From the NCBI RefSeq assembly GCF_900187385.1, contig NZ_FYEY01000001.1, positions 248,001 through 312,000 on the forward strand: 64,000 bases of DNA. Direction: 5' to 3'. Shown in pieces: positions 1 to 8,434 of the stretch. The position numbers were made by a program, and so were the translations under genes. Source of the stretch: Streptomyces sp. 2114.4 (lineage in GTDB: Bacteria; Actinomycetota; Actinomycetes; Streptomycetales; Streptomycetaceae). The notes beneath the pieces were generated by a model. It ran no database searches, was not told the origin of the DNA, and saw nothing but the letters and a program-made list of their open reading frames with translations. The first letter of the stretch is position 1; the number at the start of each line of letters is the position of its first letter.

Positions 1-173
1 GTGCGGTGGCGGGTAGCCGGACGAGCCTTTTACGACTTACGACTTACGACAGGGACGTTGCGGCGCGGGCAGGTCGGGCCGTCCGCGCCGCGACGGCGTC
101 GCGCTTTCCGCTCGCCTCATGCGGTCGTCGTTATTCGCTCGCCTCCCCCACCCGGGCGGGCTAGGTTGGCGCG

Positions 174-716
174 ATGTCCGAACTGCGAACCGAGCGCCTG
201 CTGCTGCGCGCCTGGCGCCCCTCCGACCTGGCGCCCTGGGCGGCGATGAACGCCGATCCCGAGGTCCGCCGCTACTTCCCGGACGTGCTGACGCGTGAGC
301 AGAGCGAGGCGTCCGCCGCAGGCTTCCAGGCCGACCTCGACGAGCGCGGCTGGGGCTGGTGGGCCGTTGAGCTGCGCGCCACCGGCGAGTTCATCGGCCT
401 GACCGGACTCGACCCGGTGGAGGAACACCTGCCCTTCACGGGAGTGGAGGCCGGCTGGCGTCTGACTCGGCCGGCCTGGGGACACGGCTACGCCACCGAG
501 GCCGCCCGAGCCGCTCTGGCCTTCGGCTTCACCACCCTCGCTCTGCCGGAGATCCTTGCGGTGACGGCCGTCACCAACCTCCGGTCCCAGGCCGTGATGC
601 GCCGTATCGGCATGACCCACGACCCCGCGGACGACTTCAACGATCCCGACGTACCGGACGGGCCGCTGCGCCGGTCCGTGGTGTACCGGATCTCCGCCGG
701 GACCGCCCGGTCCTGA
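174..716 (+). CDS. GNAT family N-acetyltransferase (RimJ/RimL-like)
   Basis: A 180-aa protein of the size and layout of RimJ/RimL-type acetyltransferases, which move an acetyl group from acetyl-CoA to an amine. The opening TERLLLRAW and the EAGWRL...WGHGYATEAARA stretch (about residues 93-113) are family hallmarks; the latter carries the acetyl-CoA pyrophosphate loop. NLRSQAVMRRIGM near 143-155 is the usual C-terminal motif. The ATG is preceded by TAGGTTGGCGCG, with no strong ribosome binding site, so the mRNA may be nearly leaderless. The substrate cannot be predicted; cytoplasmic. The 173 bases before it hold short repeats (CTTACGA) but no gene I can support. Confidence 0.85.
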   Translation: MSELRTERLLLRAWRPSDLAPWAAMNADPEVRRYFPDVLTREQSEASAAGFQADLDERGWGWWAVELRATGEFIGLTGLDPVEEHLPFTGVEAGWRLTRPAWGHGYATEAARAALAFGFTTLALPEILAVTAVTNLRSQAVMRRIGMTHDPADDFNDPDVPDGPLRRSVVYRISAGTARS

Positions 717-723
717 TCACCGG

Positions 724-930
724 TCACACGACCAGGCGCAGCCAGGCCTCCGCGAGTGCGGCGTGGCCGGCCGGCGTCGGGTGCACGCCGTCCTCGGCCC
801 AGTATTCCGGTCCGGTCGTCGCGGCGAGTTCGGCGAACAACCTGTCAGCGGACAGCAGTTGGGCACCGTACTTGTCGGCGAGGTCCCGCACGGCCTGGAT
901 CTTCGGGTCCAGGAGAACGGGGTGGCCGCT
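724..930 (-). pseudogene. C-terminal remnant of an SGNH/GDSL hydrolase
   Basis: About 68 codons in the frame that ends at the TGA at 724-726 encode the C-terminal end of an SGNH-type esterase/lipase. They contain the block V catalytic pair in EDGVHPTPAGHAALAEAWL (Asp and His of the catalytic triad). The frame is open only back to 930, where it abuts the stop codon of the monooxygenase gene. The N-terminal two thirds, with the GDSL serine block, is absent and there is no start codon. It is therefore a decayed or recombined fragment lying between the acetyltransferase and the monooxygenase. Confidence 0.75.
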
Positions 931-2451
931 TCAGCTTTCCGGGCCGCCGAACCACTGGACGGCGGCCTGCTCGAACGCCTCGCGATCAGGGGTGCGCTCA
1001 CCGGCCCAGGCGACGACGCCGTCGGGACGGACAAGCACGGCACCCAGTCCCAGGTCGTTCTCCGCCGGACCGGCTGCGTACCGCATCCGGCTCTCCCAGC
1101 CCTGCGCCGGATCGCGCAGGCATCGGTCGGCGCTGAAATCGAGCACGACGCCCCGCCCGTCCCGCATCAGGTCGCTCAGGCGTGTGCCGTTTTCGAGACA
1201 GAAGTCGGGGGCGCTGCGGCCGGCCCATGGCTGCTCGCTGCCGAGGTCGTATCGGATCGACGCTCCCGACAGCCTCCCGGCCACGTAGGTCGCTCCGTCC
1301 CGGGTCCCGAGCAGGTCGCGGATCACTCCCTGGATCGCCTGGCAGTGCGGGTCCGGCCGCATGATGGCCACTTGGGCGCGCGACCAGTCGAGCACCTTGG
1401 CGCCGATCGGATGGCGCTCGCGGGTGTAGGTGTCGAGCAGCCCGTCCGGGGCGTGTCCGTGCACGGTTGCCGCGAGCTTCCACCCCAGGTTCATGGCGTC
1501 GCCGATGCCGGTGTTGAGTCCCTGTCCGCCGAGGGGCGAGTGGATGTGGGCGGCGTCGCCCGCGAGCAGGACGCGTCCGCGCCGGTAGGTCGTCGTCTGC
1601 ATCGCCCGGTCGGTGAAGCTGGAGGCGAGATGCACCTCGCTCAGCGTCACGTCGGTGCCGGATACCCGGCGCAGAACGGCCTGGAGATGGTCGCGGGTCA
1701 GCTGCTGCGAGCGGTCGAACGCGCCGCCGTCGAAGTCCACCATGGCGATGTGCCCCTCCAGGAGCCGGAGGTACATGCCCGTCGGCGTCAGGTTGATCCC
1801 GGGGCCCAGCTTTTCGGCATCGGCGGCGGTGGCCTGCATGGTGTAGCCGGTGAACTGCGGCTCGGTGCCCACGAAGGCGAAGTCCGCGAGCCCGCGCACC
1901 GTGCTGCGTCCGCCGTCGCAGCCGACGACCCAGCGCGCCGGGTACGCGTGCTCGTCGGCGTACGCGACCGCGCTCTCCTCGTGCCGGCTGAGGGCGGAGA
2001 CCGTGACGCCGTGCCTGATCTCCACGCCGAGCCGGGTTGCCTGCTCGGCCAGCACCATCTCGACCGCTTCGAGGTAGGTCAGCATGCCGTCCATCGCCTG
2101 TCCGGGAAGCCGGTACGGCAGGGCGGCGGCGTCGACCCGGCCCGGATCGAGGCTGATGCCGGCGAAATGGCCCACGCCGCGAAGGGACGCCGGCTCGCGC
2201 GCCGCTTCGGCGTCCGCGCCGGGATCGTCGTGGACGCCCGATGCCGTCCGCAGCTGGTGCAGCATCCCGCGGCGGTGGAACGCCTCGACCGAAGCGGCGG
2301 ACAGGCCCCGCGTTCCGAGCAGCTTCCCCTTGAACGGGGAGCGGGACTCGGGCCCCCGCTCCAGCACCAGGACGGAGCAGCCCGCGAGGCCGAGCTCGCG
2401 GGCAAGGAACAGACCGACCGGGCCGGCACCCACGATCACTACGTCATGCAC
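931..2451 (-). CDS. FAD-dependent aromatic monooxygenase
   Basis: About 506 aa of the group A flavoprotein hydroxylase family (PgaE/RdmE/Rox-like), which uses NAD(P)H and O2 to hydroxylate aromatic substrates. Visible features are the N-terminal GxGxxG dinucleotide site (VIVGAGPVGLFLA), the VVGCDGGRSTVR motif near 180, the FAD-binding GD motif in LLAGDAAHIHSPLGGQGLNTG, and a thioredoxin-like C-terminal tail. GTG at 2451 is the best start because AAGGGGA lies six bases upstream; the frame is open to a TTG at 2472. It is on the same strand as helR, 126 bases downstream. Related enzymes inactivate rifamycins, which would fit the helR neighbour, but the substrate here is not shown by the sequence. 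Confidence 0.88.
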   Translation of the reverse strand: MHDVVIVGAGPVGLFLARELGLAGCSVLVLERGPESRSPFKGKLLGTRGLSAASVEAFHRRGMLHQLRTASGVHDDPGADAEAAREPASLRGVGHFAGISLDPGRVDAAALPYRLPGQAMDGMLTYLEAVEMVLAEQATRLGVEIRHGVTVSALSRHEESAVAYADEHAYPARWVVGCDGGRSTVRGLADFAFVGTEPQFTGYTMQATAADAEKLGPGINLTPTGMYLRLLEGHIAMVDFDGGAFDRSQQLTRDHLQAVLRRVSGTDVTLSEVHLASSFTDRAMQTTTYRRGRVLLAGDAAHIHSPLGGQGLNTGIGDAMNLGWKLAATVHGHAPDGLLDTYTRERHPIGAKVLDWSRAQVAIMRPDPHCQAIQGVIRDLLGTRDGATYVAGRLSGASIRYDLGSEQPWAGRSAPDFCLENGTRLSDLMRDGRGVVLDFSADRCLRDPAQGWESRMRYAAGPAENDLGLGAVLVRPDGVVAWAGERTPDREAFEQAAVQWFGGPES

Positions 2452-2577
2452 AAGAGATCCCCTTCTCCCCAACCGTCAGCCGGGCGGACACCCGGCGGGA
2501 CCTCTCAAAAGGTGCCGGACCCCGCCGACATCGGACCGACAGTCACCGACAGGCCGCCGACACCGGTCCGACAGGCG

Positions 2578-4833
2578 TCACCGACCGGTGAGAGCCGCGG
2601 CCCGCGGCGGCAGCGTCTCCAGTCCCGGCGGCAGCGGTGCCGCGTGGATCACGCCGAGCCGCTGGGTGGCCCGGGTGAGGGCGACGTAGAGGTCACTGGC
2701 CCCGAACTCCGCCGGTTCCACGACTATCACCGTGTCGAATTCCAGGCCCTTGGCCTGCCGCGGGTCGATGAGGACCACCGGGCGGGTCAGGTCAAGGGAG
2801 GAACCGGCGGAGGCGGCCGGGAGGGCGGCGGCCAGGGCGTCGTGGCGGGACCGTGGGGCGATCACGGCGAGGCGGCCTTGCTCCTGGGCTTCCCGTGCGA
2901 CGGCCTCGGCGACGGTGCGCGCGCAGTCGTCGGTACGCTGCGCCCAGGGGGGAACACCGGTGGAACGGATCGAACGCGGCGGTTCGAAGGCGGGATCCGT
3001 GGACCGGGGCACCTCCGCCGCGATGTCCATGATCTCGCTCGGCGTACGGTAATTGACCCCGAGCCTGACGTGCTGCCAGCGGTCGCCGGTGTACGGCGCG
3101 AGGATGCTCGCCCACGAGCCGCAGCCGCCCGGCTCGGCGGTCTGTGCCGGGTCGCCGACCAGGGTCATCGACCGGGTGGGACAGCGGCGCATCAGCAGCC
3201 GCCACATCATCGCCGAGAGCTCTTGTGCCTCGTCCACGATGATGTGGCCGAACGCCCAGGTCCGGTCGGCCGCCGCGCGTTCGGCGGCGGTGCGGTGGTC
3301 GGCCTCCTCCTGCCGGTCGGCGAGCCGTTCCGCGTCCAGCAGATCGTGCGCGGCCAGCACCTCGGAGTCCTCGTCCACCTTGTCCTCGAACTCCTGGGTA
3401 CGGGAGCCGTAGGAGAGTTCGAGCACCCCCTGGGCATAGGCGATCTGTTCCTGGCGTTCCGCCTCTGCCGCGGCGCGGGCCGCCGAGTCGTCCTCGCCGA
3501 GGAGTTCGGCCGCCTCGTCCAGCAGGGGGATGTCCGCGGGGGTCCAGTCGCCGGCCACACGGCGGATCACTTCCGCGTCGGCCTCCGGAAGGTGGGCGGG
3601 GTCGGCGAGGAAGTCGGCGACCAGCCGCTGCGGCGTGAGGTCGGGCCACAACTCCTCGATGGCGCGGTGCACTTCGGCGCTGGTGGCGATCGCCTTGCCG
3701 AGCTGGGCGAGGTCGTCGGGGCCGAGGAAGTTCGGCCCGCCGAAGGGGTCGGCGCCCAGCCGGTCGGCGAGTTGTGCGGTGAGGGCGTCGATGATGCGGA
3801 AGGCGAAGTGGGGGCGGGCGAGGTTGTGCGGCAGCCTGGTCTCACGCGCGAGGCGGCGTGCCTCGTACGCCATCTCCACGTCCAGCCGCAGTTCGCCGTC
3901 CTCGTGGTCGATCACGATCTCGGGGTCGGGCAGGGTCTGCCGGTCCCGTACGTACCCCGCCAGCGCGTCCGCCATCTCCGCACGGCCCTTGACCCGGGCG
4001 GCTTCGGCGGTGTCGGTTCCGGTCGCGGTCACGCCCGGGAAGAGCTCACCGGGTGTGGCGAGCAGGACGCCCGTCTCGCCGAGCGAGGGCAACACCTCCT
4101 CGATGTAGCTGAGGAACGCGGGGTTGGGTCCGACGATCAGCACGGCGCGGCGGGCCAGCAGTTCGCGGTGCGCATAGAGCAGGTACGCGGCGCGGTGCAG
4201 CGCGACGACGGTCTTGCCGGTGCCGGGCCCGCCCTCCACCACGAGGACACCGCGGTGCGGGGCACGGATGATCGCGTCCTGTTCCGCCTGGATCGTCTGC
4301 ACGATGTCGTGCATCCGGCCGGTGCGCGCCGCGTCCAGCGCGGACAGCAGGACGGCGTCCGCGTCGGCGCCCTCGTATCCGGTGCGTTCGGTGTCGTCGA
4401 GGTCGAGGATCTCGTCATGGAGGGCGGTGACGTACCGGCCCTCCGTCGTGAGGTGACGCCTGCGACGCAGCCCCATCGGGGTGTGCCCGGTGGCGAGGTA
4501 GAACGGGCGGGCGACCTCGGCCCGCCAGTCGAGGACCAGCGGGGTCCGGTCCGCGTCGTCGCGCCGGATGCCGATACGGCCGATGTGGTGATCGCGTCCG
4601 TCCCGGAAGACCAGCCGGCCGAAGCACAGGCCGTTCTCGCCGGCGTCGAAGGCGGCCAGCAGGCCCGCGTGCTCGGCCACCAGCACATCGCGCTCCAGCC
4701 GTGCCTGGGCATGGTTCCCGTCCAGCGGCAGGGCCGCGTTCACCGCCCTCTCGGCTCCGGTCCGCAGTTCGGCGAGGCGTTCATAGAGCAGATCAATGAA
4801 TTCCTGTTCGTGCCGCATTTCCTCGTTTGACAA
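2578..4833 (-). CDS. helR: HelD/HelR-type RNA polymerase recycling motor ATPase
   Basis: A 751-aa superfamily 1 helicase-like protein. The N-terminal part (about 1-110) is a charged helical region with the LDWRAEVARPFY signature of HelD proteins. Walker A is GGPGTGKT at about 201-208, Walker B is in VDEAQELS, and motifs LGVNYRTPSE and ALTRATQRL follow. HelD-family proteins bind RNA polymerase and free it from DNA. The actinobacterial branch HelR protects polymerase from rifamycins in some Streptomyces (established knowledge). A perfect 11-bp inverted repeat sits 25 bases upstream of the ATG and probably controls it. The symbol is assigned by family resemblance; a general HelD role is the alternative. 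Confidence 0.88.
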   Translation of the reverse strand: MSNEEMRHEQEFIDLLYERLAELRTGAERAVNAALPLDGNHAQARLERDVLVAEHAGLLAAFDAGENGLCFGRLVFRDGRDHHIGRIGIRRDDADRTPLVLDWRAEVARPFYLATGHTPMGLRRRRHLTTEGRYVTALHDEILDLDDTERTGYEGADADAVLLSALDAARTGRMHDIVQTIQAEQDAIIRAPHRGVLVVEGGPGTGKTVVALHRAAYLLYAHRELLARRAVLIVGPNPAFLSYIEEVLPSLGETGVLLATPGELFPGVTATGTDTAEAARVKGRAEMADALAGYVRDRQTLPDPEIVIDHEDGELRLDVEMAYEARRLARETRLPHNLARPHFAFRIIDALTAQLADRLGADPFGGPNFLGPDDLAQLGKAIATSAEVHRAIEELWPDLTPQRLVADFLADPAHLPEADAEVIRRVAGDWTPADIPLLDEAAELLGEDDSAARAAAEAERQEQIAYAQGVLELSYGSRTQEFEDKVDEDSEVLAAHDLLDAERLADRQEEADHRTAAERAAADRTWAFGHIIVDEAQELSAMMWRLLMRRCPTRSMTLVGDPAQTAEPGGCGSWASILAPYTGDRWQHVRLGVNYRTPSEIMDIAAEVPRSTDPAFEPPRSIRSTGVPPWAQRTDDCARTVAEAVAREAQEQGRLAVIAPRSRHDALAAALPAASAGSSLDLTRPVVLIDPRQAKGLEFDTVIVVEPAEFGASDLYVALTRATQRLGVIHAAPLPPGLETLPPRAAALTGR

Positions 4834-4857
4834 TTCAGCTCCGCTCGGGTAAAGTTC

Positions 4858-4886
4858 GGTAATGAAGTTGGGCTTACTTCATTACC
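4858..4886. promoter_or_regulatory. Perfect 11-bp inverted repeat upstream of helR
   Basis: GGTAATGAAGT (4858-4868) is separated by 7 bases from its exact reverse complement ACTTCATTACC (4876-4886). It lies 24-53 bases upstream of the helR ATG, is AT-richer than its surroundings, and is placed where an operator or promoter-proximal element would be. It could also fold in RNA. No matching repeat is seen elsewhere in the window. Confidence 0.7.
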
Positions 4887-4926
4887 TGGTGAAGGCGCAG
4901 TATGAAGACACAGAAGCCCTCAATAT

Positions 4927-4977
4927 ACACAGAGAAATACCCCGGCCGCCAATGCGGACCGGGGTATTTCTCTGTGT
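4927..4977 (-). terminator. Very strong hairpin between the AMIN-like gene and helR
   Basis: The arms are 19 bases each and perfectly complementary: ACACAGAGAAATACCCCGG at 4927-4945 and its complement at 4959-4977. The stem continues inward with CCGC/GCGG, closing a CAAT loop with one bulged A. It lies 85 bases past the stop of the gene ending at 5062 and before the helR promoter, so a terminator that insulates helR is the simplest reading. There is no clear U tract, as is common in Streptomyces. Confidence 0.75.
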
Positions 4978-5061
4978 GCCGCCGGACTGTTTACCCGGGC
5001 GTCAAACGGGCCCTGGGCCCCCTTCCGGAGAAGCGGGGACGGGTGCCCATGACGAGGTGGT

Positions 5062-5631
5062 TCACCACTTGTGGGCGACGTCCACGATCAGCTCGTGACC
5101 GGACTGGACCACCCGGAACGGGAGCTTGGCGCGCAGGCCCAGGCCGACCTGGGTCTGCCCTTCGAAGCTCGCCCCGAACTTGGTGTCCGTGAACGTCTTG
5201 TATCCGGTGATGTTCACTCCCGGGAGCGGCTTGCCGGCCGTCCCCGCATAGGTCTGCTTACCGGTCACCGGGTCGTGGCTGGGCGCGGACACGAATATCT
5301 GCAGGATGGCGCCGCCCTTGACGGGTATCCGCTCGCCCGAACCGTCCTGGTGGAACGCATCGACGTAACCGACGTGGTAGCCGAGCTTGCCGTCTGCTCC
5401 GCCGATATCGAAGACCATCCGGTCGTAGCACGCGGTGTGGCTGGTCTTGACGTCCCTCAAGGGCTTGGTGTTCGCGGTCGTCGCCGACTTGTTGCCGCTG
5501 CCCCAGGCGGTTGAGCAGGCCGCGGGGGCCTTGTCCGCCGGGCCGGTCGCGGCACCGGCCGCTCCTGCCGTGCCCGCCACGCCGGCGCCCGCCAGCACGA
5601 GCGCCGCGGCCACTGTCCCCAACCGTCGCAT
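5062..5631 (-). CDS. Secreted AMIN-like domain protein
   Basis: A 189-aa protein with a Sec signal peptide (MRRLGTVAAALVLAGAGVAG, cleavage probably after the Ala-rich AGAAGAA). The mature part contains a DRMVFDIGG strand motif and ends in a beta-rich stretch (RVVQSGHELIVDVAHKW) typical of the AMIN-like fold found in many actinomycete secreted proteins. Those proteins are thought to bind cell-wall polymers, but their function is unproven. The ATG at 5631 is chosen because GGAGG lies just upstream; the frame is open further to 5928 without a better start. Two cysteines in the mature chain (CSTAWGS and HTACYDR) may form a disulfide. Confidence 0.75.
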   Translation of the reverse strand: MRRLGTVAAALVLAGAGVAGTAGAAGAATGPADKAPAACSTAWGSGNKSATTANTKPLRDVKTSHTACYDRMVFDIGGADGKLGYHVGYVDAFHQDGSGERIPVKGGAILQIFVSAPSHDPVTGKQTYAGTAGKPLPGVNITGYKTFTDTKFGASFEGQTQVGLGLRAKLPFRVVQSGHELIVDVAHKW

Positions 5632-5812
5632 GAATGAACCTCCGAAGAAGAGTGCGTACAGATACGTGCGGTAGGACGGGCGGGGTGGCGGCGGAGTTGT
5701 CCGCCGGCCGGCATGTGGCCGACGGACGGGCCACGTTGTCGCGAAATCGAAGCGGTGGTTCGGGCCGGGCTGTCCGAAGCGCCGCTGCCCTGAAGGCTGC
5801 CCAGCCGCGTCC

Positions 5813-6703
5813 CTACCGGTCGGCGAGGCGTCGCACCCGCATCGCGACGTCGTTCCAGACCGGTTCCGGCAGGTCGTGGCCGACCCCGGGCAACGAGACG
5901 AACCGCGCACCCGGGATACGCGCCGCAACGGCGCGCCCGGCTGCGGGTTTGACCAGGGGATCGTCCGCGCCGTGCAGGACCAGGGTCGGCGCCGTGATCC
6001 GGTTGATCGCGGGGCCGTGCCACGGCGCGCCGATCTGCCGGCTCTGGCTGTGCCCGTCGCGGACCCCGGAATCCGCCAGGCTGGTGACCGCGTCCCTGAC
6101 GGCCTGCTCGTCGAGCGGATGCGCGGGCGAGTGCAGGAGTCGGGCGAGGGCGATACCGGCCTCGATATCGCCTTCGGGGGTATCCGGGTACGTCATCCGG
6201 GCGAGCTTGCCGAGCGTCCGCAGCCGGATGTAGCGCAGGGCGCCCAGGCCCGCGGCGTCGCCTGGCACGGCCGACACCGACGTCAGCGTCCGTACCCGCC
6301 CGGGGTGGCGCAGCGCGATGCGCTGGGCGACCGCGCCGCCGAGCGACTGACCGAAGAGATGGGCCGACTCCCAGCCCAGCGCGTCCATCACGGCGATGGC
6401 GTCGTCGGTCATGTCCTGGGCGGTATACGACGCGCCGCGCTTGCGGAAGAGCGCCGTGATGGGGTTGCCGGTCGCGGTGGGCGGCAGATGGGTCGATTCT
6501 CCCGCGTCGCGCTGGTCATAGCGGGCCACCGCGAAACCCTGCGCGGCCAGGGCCTGGGCCAGGCCGTCGGGCCACCAGAGACGCGAGACGCCCAGGCCGG
6601 TCACCAGCAGCAGTGGTGCCTTGCCTTGAGACCCCGTCAACTCGTCGTAGGCCAGCTCCACTTCGTCGTTACGGGCCCAGCGGGTCGGCGTCCATACGTT
6701 CAT
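5813..6703 (-). CDS. Alpha/beta-fold hydrolase
   Basis: A 296-aa alpha/beta hydrolase. It has the oxyanion-hole region LLLVTGLGVSRLWW, the nucleophile elbow GQSLGG (catalytic Ser), the acid LHGADDPLV and the late catalytic His in LPGVGHDLPE, all in canonical order. The ATG at 6703 is preferred over 6715 because GAGGGGG precedes it at proper distance. It diverges from a TetR-type regulator, with a 7-bp-arm palindrome between the two genes, so it is probably the repressed target. Substrate unknown; cytoplasmic. Confidence 0.87.
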   Translation of the reverse strand: MNVWTPTRWARNDEVELAYDELTGSQGKAPLLLVTGLGVSRLWWPDGLAQALAAQGFAVARYDQRDAGESTHLPPTATGNPITALFRKRGASYTAQDMTDDAIAVMDALGWESAHLFGQSLGGAVAQRIALRHPGRVRTLTSVSAVPGDAAGLGALRYIRLRTLGKLARMTYPDTPEGDIEAGIALARLLHSPAHPLDEQAVRDAVTSLADSGVRDGHSQSRQIGAPWHGPAINRITAPTLVLHGADDPLVKPAAGRAVAARIPGARFVSLPGVGHDLPEPVWNDVAMRVRRLADR

Positions 6704-6716
6704 GATCCCCCTCAAT

Positions 6717-6737
6717 ACTGCGATCGATGTTCGCAGT
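6717..6737. promoter_or_regulatory. Inverted repeat, probable TetR operator
   Basis: ACTGCGA at 6717-6723 and TCGCAGT at 6731-6737 are exact inverted repeats around a 7-base centre, with partly matching AATA/TATT flanks. The site lies between the divergent hydrolase and TetR genes, 14 bases upstream of the hydrolase ATG. A possible regulator start at 6727 would fall inside the site, which argues for the downstream GTG at 6775. Confidence 0.6.
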
Positions 6738-6774
6738 TATTAGCATAGCTGGGCCGGGCGAGGGAGAGGGGTGG

Positions 6775-7545
6775 GTGAGGGTCTTGGTGGCCGAGGAGCC
6801 AGTGGTGGTGTGGGAACGTCCCGAGCGAGGAGCGCGGGGGCCGGCACCCGAGCGCAGCCGTGGGCAGATCACCCGGGCCGCGGTCCGTCTGGCCGATGCC
6901 GGCGGGCTGGCCTCCGTGTCCGTACGGCAGGTGGCCAAGGAACTGGGCACCGGCCCCGCGTCCCTCTACCGCTATGTCGCCGGCCGTGACGATCTGGTGG
7001 ATCTGATGGTGGATGCCGCAACTGGCGAGATCGACCTCACCGTGGCCCTGACCGGGGACCCAGTGACGGATCTGGTGGCGCTGGCCACCCGCACCCGGGA
7101 GGTCCAACTCCGGCACCCCTGGCTGCTCGAGGTGACGCCGGAGGCGATGCGGGTGGGTCCCTGCGGGCTGGACTACCTCGAATTCGCCCTCGGGGCCCTG
7201 GCGCCGGTGCGGATGACGGGCCCGGCCAAGCTGGAGGCCGTCGCCGTTCTGAACGCGCTGGTCGCGATGGTGTCCCGCGCCGCCCTGCAGAGCTTCCGGT
7301 CGCCCTCTGCGCGGCAGTCGGCACAGGCCGCCTATCTCGCCACCGCGGCCGGGAAGGGTGCTCATCCGCTCCTCGCGCAGGCCCTCACCGGCCACCCGGA
7401 AGCCCGCCCAGCGGCCGGCCCGGCGGCCCGCCCGGCGGCTGACCCGGCGCAGGATGCTCAAGACCTGTTCGAGCGGGTGATCCGCCGGGTGCTGGCGGGC
7501 CTGCTCGCTCCCGGCCCGGAATCACCGCGGCCTTCTCGGGGTTGA
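6775..7545 (+). CDS. TetR family transcriptional regulator
   Basis: About 256 aa. The N-terminal helix-turn-helix is clear: RSRGQITRAAVRLADAGGL, then VSVRQVAKELGTGPASLYRYVAGRDDLVDLM, a standard TetR recognition region. The ligand domain follows, and the C-terminus carries an Ala/Pro-rich run (RPAAGPAARPAADPA). I place the start at GTG 6775, after GGGAGAGGGG, because the earlier ATG at 6727 overlaps the probable operator. It is divergent from the alpha/beta hydrolase, suggesting local repression with a small-molecule inducer. Confidence 0.85.
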   Translation: MRVLVAEEPVVVWERPERGARGPAPERSRGQITRAAVRLADAGGLASVSVRQVAKELGTGPASLYRYVAGRDDLVDLMVDAATGEIDLTVALTGDPVTDLVALATRTREVQLRHPWLLEVTPEAMRVGPCGLDYLEFALGALAPVRMTGPAKLEAVAVLNALVAMVSRAALQSFRSPSARQSAQAAYLATAAGKGAHPLLAQALTGHPEARPAAGPAARPAADPAQDAQDLFERVIRRVLAGLLAPGPESPRPSRG

Positions 7546-7598
7546 GGGGCGGGCAGCCCCGGCAGGTGGAGCCGGCACCGCCCCGCTGCGGCGCGCCG

Positions 7599-8396
7599 TC
7601 AGGCGTCGGCCACGTCGACCACGTCGACCGCCACTCCCCTGCGGCGCAGTTCGGCGAGCTCCCCGGCCGGCGCACCGCGGTCGGTGACCACCCGGTCGTA
7701 GCGGGCGATGTCGCTGTAGGCATGGGTGGCGGACTTGCCGAACTTGGTGTGGTCCACCAGCAGCAGCGACCGCTCGGCGCAGTCCAGCATGGCTTCCTTG
7801 ATCTCGGCGTAGTCGCCCATCGGGTGGAAGAGCCGGCCGCCGAGTACGGACACCGCCGACATCACCGCGAGGTCGGCGCGGAGACGGCCGAGGGCGCGCA
7901 GCACCTCGGGGCCGACGCAGGAGCCGAACTCGCCGCGGTAGCGGCCGCCGAGGAGGGTGACATCGGCGCCCGGTGTCTCGTCGAACAGCCGGGCCACACC
8001 CAGGGAGTTGGTGACCACGGAGACCGCTTCGGTCCGCGCGATCCGGGCCGCGAGCGGGAAGACCGTGGTCGAGTCGTCCAGCACGAGGGTGCTGCCGGGG
8101 CGGATCTCGTCGGCGACGGCGGCACACAGCGCCTCCTTCACCGGCAGGTTCACGCCGGTGCGGAAGCGGGTGGCGGTCTCCATGGTGAGGGTCGGAAAGG
8201 GCGCGGCCCGGCCGCGTTCCTTGCGCAGCAGCCGGCGTTCGGCGAGTTGGTCCAGATCGCGGTGCATGGTCGCGAGACTGACCCCGAAGTGTCTCGCCAG
8301 TTCGTCGATGCGCACGTCTCCGTGCTCGACGACATGGGCCAGTACGTCCTGCCGTCGCCGGTCGACCTCGGCCAGCGACGACCGTGTGGAAGCCAT
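7599..8396 (-). CDS. DeoR/GlpR family transcriptional regulator
   Basis: A 265-aa regulator. The N-terminal DeoR helix-turn-helix is visible in RRQDVLAHVVEHGDVRIDELARHFGVSLATMHRDLDQL. A sugar-phosphate-sensor domain of the isomerase fold follows, with TLVLDDSTTVFPLA, VVTNSLGVARLF, LLGGRYRGEFGSCVGP and LLLVDHTKFGK. These proteins usually repress carbohydrate catabolism genes and respond to phosphorylated sugars. It lies 38 bases downstream of the polyol dehydrogenase on the same strand, so the two are probably co-transcribed, with the divergent transporter remnant as the former third member. Confidence 0.88.
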   Translation of the reverse strand: MASTRSSLAEVDRRRQDVLAHVVEHGDVRIDELARHFGVSLATMHRDLDQLAERRLLRKERGRAAPFPTLTMETATRFRTGVNLPVKEALCAAVADEIRPGSTLVLDDSTTVFPLAARIARTEAVSVVTNSLGVARLFDETPGADVTLLGGRYRGEFGSCVGPEVLRALGRLRADLAVMSAVSVLGGRLFHPMGDYAEIKEAMLDCAERSLLLVDHTKFGKSATHAYSDIARYDRVVTDRGAPAGELAELRRRGVAVDVVDVADA

Positions 8397-8434
8397 CGGG
8401 GCCGCCCCTTTCCGGTCGGACAGCGGCAGCGCGG

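Noticed and set aside
763..4830. A 1355-codon open frame on the plus strand
   Set aside because: It runs antisense to the monooxygenase and helR, has no recognisable domain, and is expected from high-GC codon bias in real genes on the other strand. Similar long antisense frames at 12270-13712, 52381-54261 and 61041-62693 were rejected for the same reason.
4858..4886. Rifamycin-associated element before helR
   Set aside because: The repeat is AT-rich and does not resemble the GC-rich element as I remember it. The comparison was from memory only, so the link is not claimed.
4927..4977. Insertion-sequence terminal repeats
   Set aside because: The repeats are only 13 bases apart with no transposase between or beside them; a hairpin is the simpler reading.
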